A DNA stretch of 64,000 nt from Melastoma dodecandrum (lineage: Eukaryota; Streptophyta; Magnoliopsida; Myrtales; Melastomataceae): positions 3,802,001-3,866,000 of the forward strand of contig JARUPY010000533.1 in the NCBI GenBank assembly GCA_029817715.1, given 5' to 3'. Below, in pieces: positions 24,844 to 36,736 of this stretch. Every line of letters starts with the position of its first letter. Position 1 is the first letter of the stretch. Below the pieces are notes generated by a model. That model saw nothing but the letters and a program-made list of their open reading frames with translations. It was not told the DNA's origin and searched no databases. The translations under genes were made by a program, and so were the position numbers.

Positions 24844-26975
24844 TTCATCCCCAGACACGCACGTAATTAAATTTTGGATTTATCATTTATTATGTTCATA
24901 TTGTATATATAATCAAAACGAGCAAAGAATTAACAAAGAATTTGTAGCTATGAATATTTGGGGTGAATTTTGGTTTTGGTTTGGGTTGCGATGGGAAGAT
25001 GACCACAACGTGCCTTTGCCTCAACGTAGGGTCAGACATGCCGGAATAGTTTGGGGAAAGCATGCGTGTTCGATTTGGGATCACCCGACTGGGGGGGGGG
25101 GCAATGGCATAGAATCGAGACGTGTTGTGTCATTTATTCATGGCACGACATAATATCGATATCACATTTAACATCGATCGTCCCCACCCCCTTCTTCATC
25201 AACATCATCATCATCCCATGAAATTTGGACACTCTGTGAAGGTAAGAATCGATGCTGTCAAAAACTCAAATAAAAACATAAAAAAATAAAACGCACTCCA
25301 ACAAATTGACAAAAGAAACGCTTCGGTTTCTACGACGTTCCCCTGGTTATTATATTTCCCACAACGGGCGGGGAGAGGAAAGAATTTTCAAATCACGATG
25401 TTTTTGGAAGGTCGTGTTTGGTTTTTGGGTCAGGGAGAATCGGGGCTGTCCTATTTGTTCTCACTATTTTATTTACGCTTATAAAAGAAATGACATGTTA
25501 AGACTAATATGAGGAATATGATATACAAAAGAAAGGGAAGACTTACGACGACGTAAGCGAATCGTGTAGGCCGTGGCATAGACTCCTCCCCTCCATCGGA
25601 ACGTTTCACATTACATGGAGACAAACCAATTTCATTTGAATAGATTAAGCTCCCCCCCTCCCCACTCCTACTATATTGTATTATTGTTTTCTTGTATCTT
25701 TTGTTGTGCGCGTCGTGGAAAATGTCCGGGTTTCATGTTCTAGAACGAGCTAGTCTTATTATTCTAACATTTTTTCCTTCTTGCAGCAACTTTACAAGAA
25801 AAATGATGCCCAAAAGCTTCCCACGGTGTCCGAACGTAAATCACAAAAGGGTTTAGGGTTTAGAACCACGCCCATCACGCTGGTTGTGTCATTAACACAA
25901 ATTGTTAGTTAATTGGGTGTGATTAAGGAGGGTGGGGGGGCGAGGTGGGAATTTTTGGGGATTTGGGTGGTGGAAGAGATTGCAGGAGAATTTTTATTAG
26001 AAAAGACCAAATGTACCCAAGATGTTTAGCGGACACGTACATTTTTACATTACACGAGACAAAGACAATGTGGGAGGGGCACTCAATCCAAAGTTCCCCT
26101 GGATTCTTGCCCAAATTAAAGACTTTCACCGCCACCCCCACCTCCCTTCCTTCTTACCCGCTCGCAAAGGAAACATTTATTTATATGTACAGGAAAAAAA
26201 AAAGATAGTTTATATTCCCCATCATCCTTCAAGAGTTGTCCTTTTCCTTGTGTGAATAGCACTACACCCATCTCTACTCATTTTAATACCATACGGTTTA
26301 CGAAATATTTAGAGTTAGACTGGTTACATCAAAGCCCATTTCGTGTGTCGTCATCGTGTACAACTTCTTAATAAAAAGTTAGAGACATAAATTTTGAATG
26401 GAGACCCACGATCCCATGCCAATCGAATCATTACAATCACCCCCTTTTTTTTTCTCTTTTTAAGAAAAAAAATGAAAGAATATTTCGAGACTCGGGGAGT
26501 TCCCCCTCAGCTTTTTCTTTCGCACAAACTTTTCCGAGTCCCTATTACAAAATTGGCCCCCACACCACACTATGCTTGTAGTTATTTGAAGCTGAGGATA
26601 GAAATTTTTTTTATCTCGTGATCAGTTAGAATTGGTGGGATCAAAATCTTACGTGATGGGAATTATAGGAAGACTCGGAAGAAGCATTTCCTCAAACCAA
26701 TCAATCCTCTTAGATCATAACCATCGAGTGGACGACAAACGTTATGTTTCCATCCAACCAGGGCCGTATGAAATGAACCCCGGCATGTCGAAATCCGGGT
26801 AAGCATATATGGATGGATGGATAACTGGTCTTCTAAATGATTCAGAAACCCTAAAATTTTTCAAATTTAACCCTTAAATGGAGATGACCCGATCGAGTAA
26901 AAAACTGAAACCTACCTTTACAGACAGGAGCACGTGTTACTTGTCTCTCAGTTTTCGAGGGAATTGTGGAGGAAT

Positions 26976-26976
<1 letters not shown>

Positions 26977-27009
<33 letters not shown>
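26977..27009. repeat. 33-base C homopolymer
   Basis: An uninterrupted poly-C run. Its true length may differ, because homopolymers are error-prone in sequencing and assembly. Confidence 0.8.
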
Positions 27010-27011
<2 letters not shown>

Positions 27012-28386
27012 GGATAAAAAGAAAGAACAAGAATCCCCACGATGGATAGTAACTTGTCACACTTTGCTCCTACATGGGAACTCATCACGATTCTCATTCA
27101 TATGAAAATAAAAAAGAAATATGGCAAGGGTAATGGAGAAGAAAAGCACCCAAACTGAATTTCATTACACTCGTCCTCACCGGCCGATTCAAAGACATCA
27201 CATCGATCATGTTTAATTGCTTACGACGAGTTTAGTTTTACTTTCCCGGGGGGCGGTGGGGTGTTAGTCGTAGCGTTCATATTCCGGAACACGTGGATCG
27301 AATATAGAGAAACGAGGGTTGCCCCGTGACGAACATTAGGTAAAAGAAAAGTCGTGACCCCCCCATGTCATACTGCACGACCAAAAGGGCGACAGGAATA
27401 TCGATGCTTATTAGCATCTTTTTACCATCACTTATTAATTATCCCAAAGAAAGGACAAGGAAAGAAAATTCGAGAGATATGTGATTTTGCGTTTCCCATC
27501 CTTTCTAGTTTTTAATATTTTACAGCGTTTTCCTCTCTTTTTTTTTCCCTTTGTTTTAGCAAAAGCACAAGTCAACGTCAATGGTTGGAAAAATGAGCAA
27601 GCAAAATTGTCGGGAATCCACACATTTTTGTATTTTTCTTTACTTGCCACCTAAATCATGGACCCCCACCCCCTACTTTTTCTTAAATATATAAAATATA
27701 TAATAAACGTGTAATGAAAAAATAGATTATGTTATCTATAAAGAAAAGGAAGTGTGATTTAAAGGGTTTGATACTGTGGCGTCTGGTGTGATATGTAAGG
27801 TGGGTGGGTAGACCCCCCCCTCTCGTGGTAGGCAAGGCCTCCTTTCTTTCCTAAACATAAAAATAATCAGGGGGGCGGGGGGCTACAATTATTATTTCAT
27901 TAATTAAATAATTTAACGATAACCTATTTTAAGTACTTAATGATTTTTTAAACAATCGGTCATAAAATATCCTTTAACACCGACGATATTATATGCTGTA
28001 CTATATAGAAACTAAAAGAATAACGGTTCATTTCATCTATGAGTCACTCTTATATATTAAATAATCACCAGGACTTATGACCTTTTGCATATACTTACTT
28101 TATCTTTATTTTAAAATTGTGAGGACTTGGAGTGCTGTCAAAAGTCTCATTTGGAAATGAGAGGCGCCCCGAATAATAATAATAATAATAATAAATGAAA
28201 AAGTTGAAAATCCCAATCAACACGTCATTTTCAATGTTTTAAGTGTATGTATATATTTAAAAAGTTAATTGTCTAAAGTAAGAAAGCTGGATAAAATAAA
28301 TGAAAAGAACGACTTTTTATCATATGTCCGACTAAGTTAATGTTGTCAGATTTTTAGAAGACAAAAAGTTTGAGCATCTCGTCTTT

Positions 28387-29700
28387 TTATTTCATATCCA
28401 TTTTCTTGTACTCGAGTCGAGTATGTTGATTCGCTTCCCTATTATCCGTCTCACTGGGAAGTATCCAAACGAATAGTGCGACCAGGAACCAGACCAACGA
28501 CAGCCGCGGAGCGACGAACTCCGTCACTTTCCCCATGGCCGAGAAGGGGATCGCGATCCCGATTGTGGACATCACGAATGTTGATAGCAGCGCGGGCAGA
28601 GTTAGGTGGCCGATCAGCGTCTGCATTAGTAGCCCCACGACAAACCACCCGGACGGTTGTGGTCACAGTGGGCTTGGTAATAGAACAAGTTAAAGAGTAA
28701 TGTGGCCGAGTCGGTGCAGACCAGTGTGTTAGAAGAGTGTTTGAAAGGGTTAGACTATAAAACGGGGTAAAACCAAATTTCACGTGAAAAAAAAAAATTT
28801 TCGACCCAAACTTAGACCGGCTATAATAGCCAATTAATTTTAAAGCGGAATATTATTGAGCTTTATACTGGACTTGATATTGGGCTGGGCAAACTCAAGT
28901 CTCGTGTCAAAAGGAGCAAAAAGTCAGGCCTGATATATAAGTCTAAACGGTATTGATTTTCGAACATAACTCCGGGCTTGGTAGTCCTTTCTTGGAACAG
29001 CGGCCTTGATGCAGTCTTCCTCAATCTTGTCCCAAGGGATTGTGATTTGTCCGATGCTGTATAGGAAGTTTTGTGCTTTAATGGCTCGGACCGAAGGAAC
29101 CCCGAAGTTGGCAGGTCAAAAGAACGTTATTAGGCCAAGGAGCACCATGGCAGCAGATGAATTCTGCCAGCTTCATAGCTGCTTTCAAGCTGCCGAATTC
29201 CTGATCGAAATCCTGAACCAAAAAGGAATTCTAGAGTATGCAGAGTGTTTGTTAGAGACGGTTAAAGAAGCAAGCCAACGATGGTTCACCTGATAAAATC
29301 GTAGGGACACGCTTGTAAAGACCAAAACCAGCACGATGCATTAATTAGGGTTGTCACTCGTGATGCGGGGCTGTCGCCCTTGGAATGCAAGTTTTATTTG
29401 CTAGACATGAATTTGTTGCCATCCGGATCACGCTTCCGGTTTGCCCCATCAACTCCTGGGAAGCCTTCGGAGGTGTTCTCAATGTGTCTGCACCTACAAG
29501 GAAGCTGTCACGACGATTCCAACCTCATCGGAAAATCAACATCCCAACCACTTGGTTACTGGGATTCCCTTCAAATGGATCTGCGCCCGATGTGGAGGCA
29601 TCTCCGGCGTAATCCCTGTCGCTCTCCAGCCATATAATCGTTGGCTTTGTCCCATCTCCAGCAGGTTTTCAATTTTTGATACGGTATGCTGTATGGATAG
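28387..29700 (-). other. Possible degraded coding sequence, unidentified
   Basis: On the minus strand, 28638-28387 is an open frame of 83 codons encoding two probable hydrophobic spans. A different minus frame at about 29110-28975 is also open and amino-acid-balanced (IKAQNFLYSIGQ, PWDKIEED). Frames between them are broken, and I recognise no family. It could be a decayed membrane-protein gene or chance open frames. No intact gene can be claimed. Confidence 0.2.
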
Positions 29701-30155
29701 GCAGCAAAAGAACTATCAGATGTGCGTTGAAAATGGAAATATATATTCTGCACCTAATAATTCAAGTTTTTAAGATAATTGACATTGATTACTGTATAAT
29801 AGTAGTATTACATGTGGTGATATGAATAATATAAAATTTAAGAAACTTAAGGAGCGTCGAGTTTGTTCGAAACTTAGTCGAACTTAAGATTATAAAAAGG
29901 GAAATTATTTATAAATCTAAATCGATTTTTAAAAAACGTGGGAGCGTTTCGGAACAAACCGTTCGTTTGGGTTTCATTTTATGACCGGGTCGACCCCTGT
30001 GAAGACAAAGACATTGCCAAAACGGGGATAGTTCCAATTTACCGCAGGAAAGAAAAATATTTCGTCCTTTATGGCTTAAAGGATCAATATTCCTATTATA
30101 CCGTTCCCTTCCTTTTTTTTGTCTTTTTCTATTCTTTTAATCAAATCCTTAAGTT

Positions 30156-31345
30156 TTGAAAACAGCTCAATTAGATTTTGTAAATATGAACTCGCAAGGT
30201 GGGGAGTTGGCAAAAGACTTGTGGAAGGCCTTAGGTTTGGCAGAAGAAACTCCAGTTCATTTAGGCAATAGAACGTTTAATGAACTGGTTACTGCGAAAA
30301 GGGAGATTTATAGGCCGGATTATCCCCACAAAATAAAACAGGAATTTATTCCGAGGGATAATGTCTTAAAACCAATAATCACTCGTGGTGCTTTTCTGGA
30401 TATTGATTGTGAGAAGCACGTATCCGAAATGATAGATGAGTGGCTATCACTGATTAGAATGATTGCATTTGCTGGGCTATTATCTTCTGAATCAGTTTAT
30501 GAATTATTTATAACAGCCCTCATGGGCACGGCGCAAAAATACTGGAAATCTTTGGTGGCTCACACAGACATCAAAGAAAAGATAGATCAAGCGCTGACCA
30601 TTGATGCATTAAAACGGGAGTTCTGTGGTTTCTCATTATCCACCGATACTGTGGAAAAGGAACAATCTTTGACTGATCTAGTTAAACTACAGATCTGCAA
30701 TATGTTCTGTTCGACAACTATGTCTGTGAATTCCTGAAGTATTATTACAATCTGGACGTAGTTTCACAACAGTTCATATTGGGAACTTTTTTTGCAAAAC
30801 TTCCAGAGCTCTGGCCGGAAGTTGCACAAAAGGCCTATGAATTACTTCTGAGTGAGGAAAAATTTGTTCCTAGACTCGGAGGAAAGACACAGGCAGTCAA
30901 GTACGCGATGAGAAAGGCGTGTACTGAGCTTCAGGTTAAAGAGGCATCCAAAAAGCTTCCATACCTGAACAAGAGCTGTTGTTCTTATATTAAATATGTG
31001 CCTGGGAGGTATGGCTGTAATACTCCAGGAGAATCCATGAGAACAAGAATCTTTCTTAAGAAGAAAAAATTTGTTAGATATAATAAGAGGAAAGTCTGGC
31101 CAAGAAAGGATCTCCAAAACAAGCAAATGAAAGATCCTGCTTACAAACCCAAAAAGTTTGTAAGAAGACGAGATAACCTTAAGGATAAAGATATGATTGA
31201 TGCCTTTAAGCGAAAACATGACAGAGAACCTAATTGTCCTAAAGGGAAACCGTTGAGCAGTTGCAATTGCTGCTGGTTTTGTGGGTCAAAAGCCCACAAG
31301 ACAGATACTTATCCTCATAAGAACCAAAGGAGAGAAAGACTCTAG
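30156..31345 (+). pseudogene. Caulimovirid coat-protein-like remnant
   Basis: Two open stretches, 30156-30737 and about 30700-31345, cover one region with a frame change near 30705. The second is rich in Lys/Arg and ends in a Cys-rich zinc finger near 31255-31320 (CWFCGSKAHKTD). Caulimovirid coat proteins have the same build: a conserved central domain with tyrosine-rich blocks, a basic tail and a CCHC finger. The usual last Cys of the finger appears to be replaced by Tyr. An acidic segment with in-frame stops follows to about 31500. A coat-protein assignment is more likely than a retrotransposon gag because of the movement-protein domain next to it. Confidence 0.6.
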
Positions 31346-31636
31346 ATGGTATTTTTAGATGACATGAGTTATGAGGAGGAAGTCTTGGCTTATGAACCAA
31401 TAGATGAGCAATAAATTTCTGACTTAGACTCGGAAGTATAATCAATCTATGAGATTGTGTCAAATTATCATACAGACTCAGGAGATGATTCTGATCTCTG
31501 GATTGCGCATCTATTCATGATGAGAGCAGAGCAGAACATAAATGGTGATGAGTTGGTTCCTCTGGAAACAACAAATCAGGTACTGGAAGAATCTCATTAG
31601 TACGAAGATCCATCCCAGTCTATTCTGGAATGGAGG

Positions 31637-32247
31637 TTGCCAAACATTAACGTAAGAGAAGTCTATAATGTTTCGAGGTTTAGTTTTAGATCTATAATAG
31701 ACATCTCACAGTTTGAGGAAACGACTCAAGTTACAAGCACGGAACTTGAGACTTTGGATTTCCCATTATTAATGTACAACGCATTAGGAAAACCAAGCAA
31801 CGTACGAGAGGTTTATATAACTATATGCACATTGGGTTGATCCAGCTAGGATTATTTCCGCTATTCCATCTTCCAGGGGATAGTCCTGTGGTAGCAGCTA
31901 TGATCGATAAAAGATGACGAGAATTCAAAGATCAGTTGATATTAGGAATACATGCCAACCTTGCACACGGTCTTGTATGGTTCCATGTCCATCCAAATTT
32001 CATGACGGCCCTGAACGATCGTTGTTTGGGGAATTCATTGACTTTAAGAATTAAATCAATGAATATGGATAGAATGAATCCCCAGGCCAAGTTTTTGGCG
32101 TACCACACTAGGGTAATCTACCGATTGGTAAATACCACTAGTCCTGTTATGAGAAACATCTCAAGACTAACTGAGTTGTTCGAAGAAGGTCATAATAACT
32201 ACCAACAATTTCATAAGCGAGAGGTAAACCCATTCGAGTTAACCTGA
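31637..32247 (+). pseudogene. 30K-superfamily movement-protein-like remnant
   Basis: The first open stretch (31637-31840) and the second (about 31825-32247) are in different frames, with the change near 31820. A further in-frame stop lies at about 31911. The IGLIQLG block, a central segment around VWFHVHPNF and the downstream LTLRIKS are placed as in caulimovirid movement proteins, which form tubules through plasmodesmata. In most described members this domain lies before the coat protein. Here it comes after. Confidence 0.6.
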
Positions 32248-32262
32248 CCAAGAAGTTGGGTT

Positions 32263-32715
32263 ATGACTGAACCTGGTAGTAGTTCTAGACCGATTAGTGC
32301 GGCGAATATCCGACAAAGAGGTAATGAGATTACTTTAATGTTGGGAGAAATGTCAGCTAGTAACTCTAGAGCTGATAGGCATTTGCCTGTGAGAATGCCA
32401 TTTGTGAGAGAGCAAAGAACTCATACGTTCTCTGAAGTTTCCTCGAGGGCAAGTGATGTGGGAGAAGACATAATTGTGTCTCGACTATCAAAAGTGTCTG
32501 CTCCTCCGCTGATAGAGGAAATGTCTCGAAGGTCTGTCGATTCTAGAGCCGCGTCCCAACATACGGGAAGGATCGTGGGATATAGACAAGTATCATTACC
32601 AATCTATGAAGACCCAGTAGACCAACCGAGAGAGGAATCAATAAGGATGATGAGAGTTACCTATCCAGATAATTCTTTATCCAATATTCCTAAAGTCTGT
32701 AAGGTTATTGAGTAA
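32263..32715 (+). pseudogene. Linker frame between movement-protein-like and protease regions
   Basis: An open frame of 150 codons, Ser/Arg-rich and of low complexity in places, with no recognised domain. It is most likely the inter-domain linker of the same polyprotein. It ends in a stop just before the protease frame. Confidence 0.4.
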
Positions 32716-32736
32716 ATAGCCAAACAGAGGTCTATC

Positions 32737-33258
32737 TTGGTAGACGAAATATGGAGGATGATAGATTCATCCCAAAAAGTATCAAGACACACGAGGTTTA
32801 GTGAGAGGAAGGAAGAACTGAGCACATACGTTGCTCTAACTTTCAAATTTCCTGAATACAATGAGTATTCTCTGGATACCTTGATAGACACTGGGTGTAG
32901 CATAAATTGTGCAAGGCTCAATGCTTTACCAGATGCGTGGTGGGAACCACTGCAAAGACCCATCCATGTGGTTAATGTCAATGTAATGGCAACAATTGTT
33001 AGCCATCAGGCCAGTAATGTGCTTGTCTTTATTGGCGGACAAAAATTCGTCATTAAAGAGATCCTTGCACATCCTTTGTTAGTAGCATATATCATTCTTG
33101 GTAATGCTTTTCTTAAGGGACAAAAAGAAAATCTTCCTTTTGTGAAAGATCTCCATGATATTTCCATTGGTGGTGTGAAAGTCAGTACTCTATCTGGGTT
33201 AAAATTTGGGTTCTATCTGGTAAAAAGGACAGAGTACTGTGGTGATTCGCCATGTTAA
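32737..33258 (+). pseudogene. Retroviral-type aspartic protease remnant
   Basis: An open frame of 173 codons. The active-site triad DTG lies at 32887-32895 in the context LIDTGCS, and the second conserved block YIILGNAFL ends the domain, as in pepsin-like retroviral proteases. The domain looks intact, but it is cut off from its neighbours by stops. Confidence 0.7.
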
Positions 33259-33429
33259 AAAGCTTTCAGAGTGCGAGCTTAGCATGGTGATACACGGTTG
33301 GAAGAAAACGAAAACGATCTATGGGTGCAAACTCTGTTTTCTCCAACGAATACCAGAAGTTAACTGGTATGATGACTTGTTTTCCAAACAAAAAAAGTGC
33401 AGGGCAATACAGTTAACATGAACAAAATG

Positions 33430-33926
33430 TGATAAGTTCATTGTAAAACTTGCCGATAATTTCAATGAAGATCCACTAAAATTGTGGAGTTGAAATGGCC
33501 TTAAGGCTAGACTCGAGTTGAAAGAGGATTAAGGGAAATGCTAAAAATTTACCACAACTTGCCTTACCTTCTGATAAGGATGAGTTAGTCCTAGAGATTG
33601 ATGATTCTAATGAGTTCTGGGGGGCTATTCTGAAAAATAAAGGAAGAAGGCTAGAACCCGTTTGTAAGTATTGGTCGGGTAGTTTTAAGGGGTATGAACT
33701 CCGATACCCGATACACGAAAAAGAAGTATTAGCTTTGAAAAATAGAATAAAGGCCTTTTATATCTTTTTGGCACCTAAGAAATTCTTAGTGCGTTCTGAC
33801 TTGACCTATGTAAAAAGGTTCATGAGTCTGAACCCCAAAGAGGCTAGGCAGACTAGACTTTTGAGGTTGCAAGAGTGGTTTAACTATTATAAATTCGATG
33901 TCGAATACATTCAGAGAAAAATATAA
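33430..33926 (+). pseudogene. Reverse transcriptase stub fused to RNase H remnant
   Basis: Residues resembling the start of a caulimovirid RT (an ENPLxLW-like block, about 33440-33510) are followed after two stops by an RNase H frame open from 33543 to 33926. That frame contains the expected YWSGSF and YPIHEKEVLAL blocks. The fingers and palm of RT, including the YxDD site, are absent. An internal deletion of roughly 0.7-0.9 kb is inferred near 33515-33545. Confidence 0.65.
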
Positions 33927-33982
33927 TAGTCGATTCTCTCTCTAGAGAACTTGTAGATAGATCCAGCCACGAAGAGGAAGAT

Positions 33983-34628
33983 TTGCTGGGGATGCAAGCA
34001 GGAGGGGCACTCCAAGAAGGTCCCAATAAGAAAGAGAGTGAGCATAGTGATGCTGGTTCTGTTTCAGGAACGAAAGCAGCTCTCTGCTGGCTGTGTAAGC
34101 GACCTGGACATAGGCCATTCAAATGTCCAAGTCTGCGAACTCCCAGAAAGGAGTGGCCAATCTCAAGGAGAAGGATATTACCAACTCTAAGGGAGAAGCG
34201 AAAACAGATTCCCCAAAAAGGATGGCTAGTCCAAAAGAGAAAGCTTCGGCTAACTCTAAAGGAAAAGCGAAAATTGATTCCCAGAAGGGAATGGCTGAAC
34301 CCAAGAAGAAGGTCTTAACCAGCTTTAAGGAAAAAGCGAAAGAAGTTCCCATAAAGGGATGATGGATCCAAAGGAGAAGGCTAACACCAACTCCAAAGGA
34401 GACTTGAAGGAAGATCCTCAAGAGAGGATGGCTAATCATAAGAAGGGAAGCTCCAAAGGAAAAGCGAATATGGCAGATCTAAAGGAAGAAGCCCAGGCTG
34501 ATTCTCAAAGAAAAGCCAAGAGAAAGAGGAAAGTAAAGCATCTTAAGTCCTCTGGTCCTGAAAAGGATACTCCGGTAAAAGAGGAAAAGCTTGAAGAACC
34601 TTGGTGGTATCCATTAAACATGGAGTAA
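33983..34628 (+). pseudogene. Zinc-knuckle and lysine-rich repeat region of the pararetroviral block
   Basis: A frame from 33983 carries a CCHC knuckle (CWLCKRPGHRPFKC, about 34084-34125). The reading then shifts into tandem repeats of about 23 codons (69 nt), roughly 34123-34430, each built like KGMAxPKEKAxxNSKGKAK. Further shifts occur near 34130 and 34360. Such a basic region suggests nucleic-acid binding. I do not know a matching protein. Confidence 0.5.
34136..34430 (+). repeat. Tandem repeat, about 69-nt unit, four copies
   Basis: Four imperfect units encode a lysine-rich 23-residue motif, seen across two reading frames because of a 1-nt change near 34360. Confidence 0.6.
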
Positions 34629-34822
34629 TTCAATTACTGCCGAAATCACCTGGCCAAAGAGCAGAAAATCTCAATAAACCAAGCTGTCAAATCCTATAAG
34701 AGTCTCTTGCAGAGATGAAAGGAGGAGAAGAGTAGGTTGAGGCTGAGTATGCAAAGGAGGAAGCATAATTCAAAGCCTTAGGTGAGCCAATTCAGAAGGA
34801 AGAAGCTGATGAGACGGCATAA

Positions 34823-36030
34823 ATGAAGTATGACGAGTATTTTAACTATGAAATACCAGACATGCTCGAAGAAGGTAATCCTAAAGTTAAGGAAAACCTT
34901 GAGGAAGTAATTCCTGAAAAAGATTCGGTTAAAGAATCTGGTGAGCAGGCCCACGATGGCATAGGTCATGAGAGTTCGAAAGAATCCTGGTATTTTGACT
35001 TAGACTCTTTTGAAGATGGATCCCTATCTTGGGATGCAACTGTTGTCTGTGGAGGACTCATGGGTGGTGTCAAAAACAATTTAAGCGCCAGATTGAGTTT
35101 TTTGCAGCAAAAACAATCGAGTATATCAAAGATATGGAGTCTAAGTTGTTGTATAAGGCTTCAGATGGAGAAGAGCTGTCCAAAACTATAAAAGATAGAC
35201 AACAGATTCTCACCACCACAATATCCATATTACCTTATGAGGTCAAAGAATTCGAGACCCCAAGGGTAGTGGTGGATATGAGAGAATCCTCAATCGAGGA
35301 GAACTCTGTACTTCGCTCATATCTACACTGGATATCGGAGAAGTGGCCGTCCCTAAGGATTAATTCAGGAATGGTGGGAGAAGCTTTACCATATTTATAT
35401 GCAGGGTTTGGGGATATTCTGAAGATGGATCGTTCAGAACCAGAACAGATCGAGCCACTGCCTCATCTGGTAAAGTTTATACTCGAATGTCTGGGATACG
35501 GACCAAAGTATGCCACAACATTGATTACTAGCACTATGATGGAGGAAGAGGAATATGAAAAGATGGGAAAAGTAATTCTTCCCAATATGCAAGTTTGGGA
35601 CATCCATCCTACTGAAAGTAGACATCTCATAGAACTTCAACGAGAGGACCTTGATCATAGAGGTTTATGGCGGAAATATTACAAGGATAAAACCGTAAGA
35701 AAAGCCATAAAGATTGAGTTCTTGAAGGATGTGCTGGAGTATGTATTCGCCCAAAAGGAGAAGTATTACGTGCTCAGTAACGGGATGAGAACCGTTACGA
35801 TCCTCCATTTTTATTTAAGCTATGCGAATGAACAAGCTGGAGAACGAGGATGGAAAAGAGTTTTAGATCTTCTGGATAGCTTCTGGAAGAGAGAAAACTC
35901 CGAGTTATGCCTCTGGACTGATATATTTGAAGTCTGGAGAAAAATCGCTAATTACACAGATAAATCATTAGCTCAGCGATTTGAACAAGATGAAGAGAGA
36001 GCCCAACGAATTCAGGAAGAAAATCAATAA
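34823..36030 (+). pseudogene. Large frame of unknown function in the pararetroviral block
   Basis: The main open frame is 35029-36030 (333 codons), preceded by an acidic frame from 34823 that overlaps it in another phase near 35060. The protein is mixed alpha/beta in composition, Trp- and Glu-rich, without signal or membrane segments. I recognise no domain. Its place after RNase H and before the intergenic TATA region fits an accessory or second open reading frame of a caulimovirid genome, but homology is not shown. Confidence 0.45.
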
Positions 36031-36497
36031 CAGTGGGGACTCTCTGGAAAAGAAATTGGCGAGACATCCGACGCCAATAATGAAGGAATCTCCTAGGACA
36101 AGGCAATAATGCAGACGAGAGAAGAAAGCTGTATAAAGTTAGATTAGACATTTTTATCGGCCACTAGGACCATCAACTAACTTATGTAGTTTTTCAATAA
36201 TTTAGATTCCTTTTACTTTTGAGCTGGCAAACAGTGCAAAGACACCGGCTTCTTTTGTGTATATATTTCACAACCCTCTACCTCATTTGGGGAAGTGATC
36301 TGAATAGAGAACTTTCTCTCACATCTCTCTGAGTTTGAGTTCTTTGATCCGTCTCCAAAATACCTTAAGGAATCAAGAGTAAGATTGTTAGAATTAACCT
36401 AAAAATATAGGTTTAAGAATAACAGAAGGTTAGATCGGTGAATCGAAACCTTGAAGGATAGGCGTTTGGGCTTTAACCTTGTTAAGGAGGAGGAGTG

Positions 36498-36508
36498 TCT
36501 ATATAAAA
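36498..36508 (+). promoter_or_regulatory. TATA box of the pararetroviral intergenic region
   Basis: TCTATATAAAA, a strong match to the TATA box of caulimovirid genomic-RNA promoters. It lies after the last long frame and about 560 bp before a possible primer-binding site. It is also about 830 bp upstream of the DUS2 start codon on the same strand. Confidence 0.5.
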
Positions 36509-36736
36509 CCCTCAAGGAAAGGGCATTCAGGATGACACAAAAGAACTTCTCCATCTCAAAGACTTCTCAAATCTGAGAAGTGAGTAACTCTTAAAGTTGC
36601 GGAAGCTTGGTAAACCCTTAGCGCTATCCATCTGAGTAAGGTATGATAAACATCTTCTACTTTTGATTCAAGTGGTTTATGTTCTTTTTAACTAAGGAAA
36701 CTTAATTAAAGTAGTGCAAGAGCACGAGTCATTCCT

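Larger units (their letters stand above)
24206..28386. other. Gene-poor intergenic region with simple repeats
   Basis: Includes the HD-Zip promoter side (purine-rich GA/GAAA tract about 24683-24725) and then about 3.5 kb with no supported gene. Notable items are a G run near 24627-24641, telomere-like hexamers at 24796-24843, a 33-base C run at 26977-27009 and several AT-rich stretches. Apparent short peptides here are repeat-encoded or lack conservation. Confidence 0.5.

Noticed and set aside
24770..25153. Frame with a VRVRVRVR run
   Set aside because: It encodes the telomere-like hexamers. No other support.
29938..30159. 73-codon frame at the left end of the pararetroviral block
   Set aside because: It may be part of the element, but no domain is visible, so it is not called as a gene.
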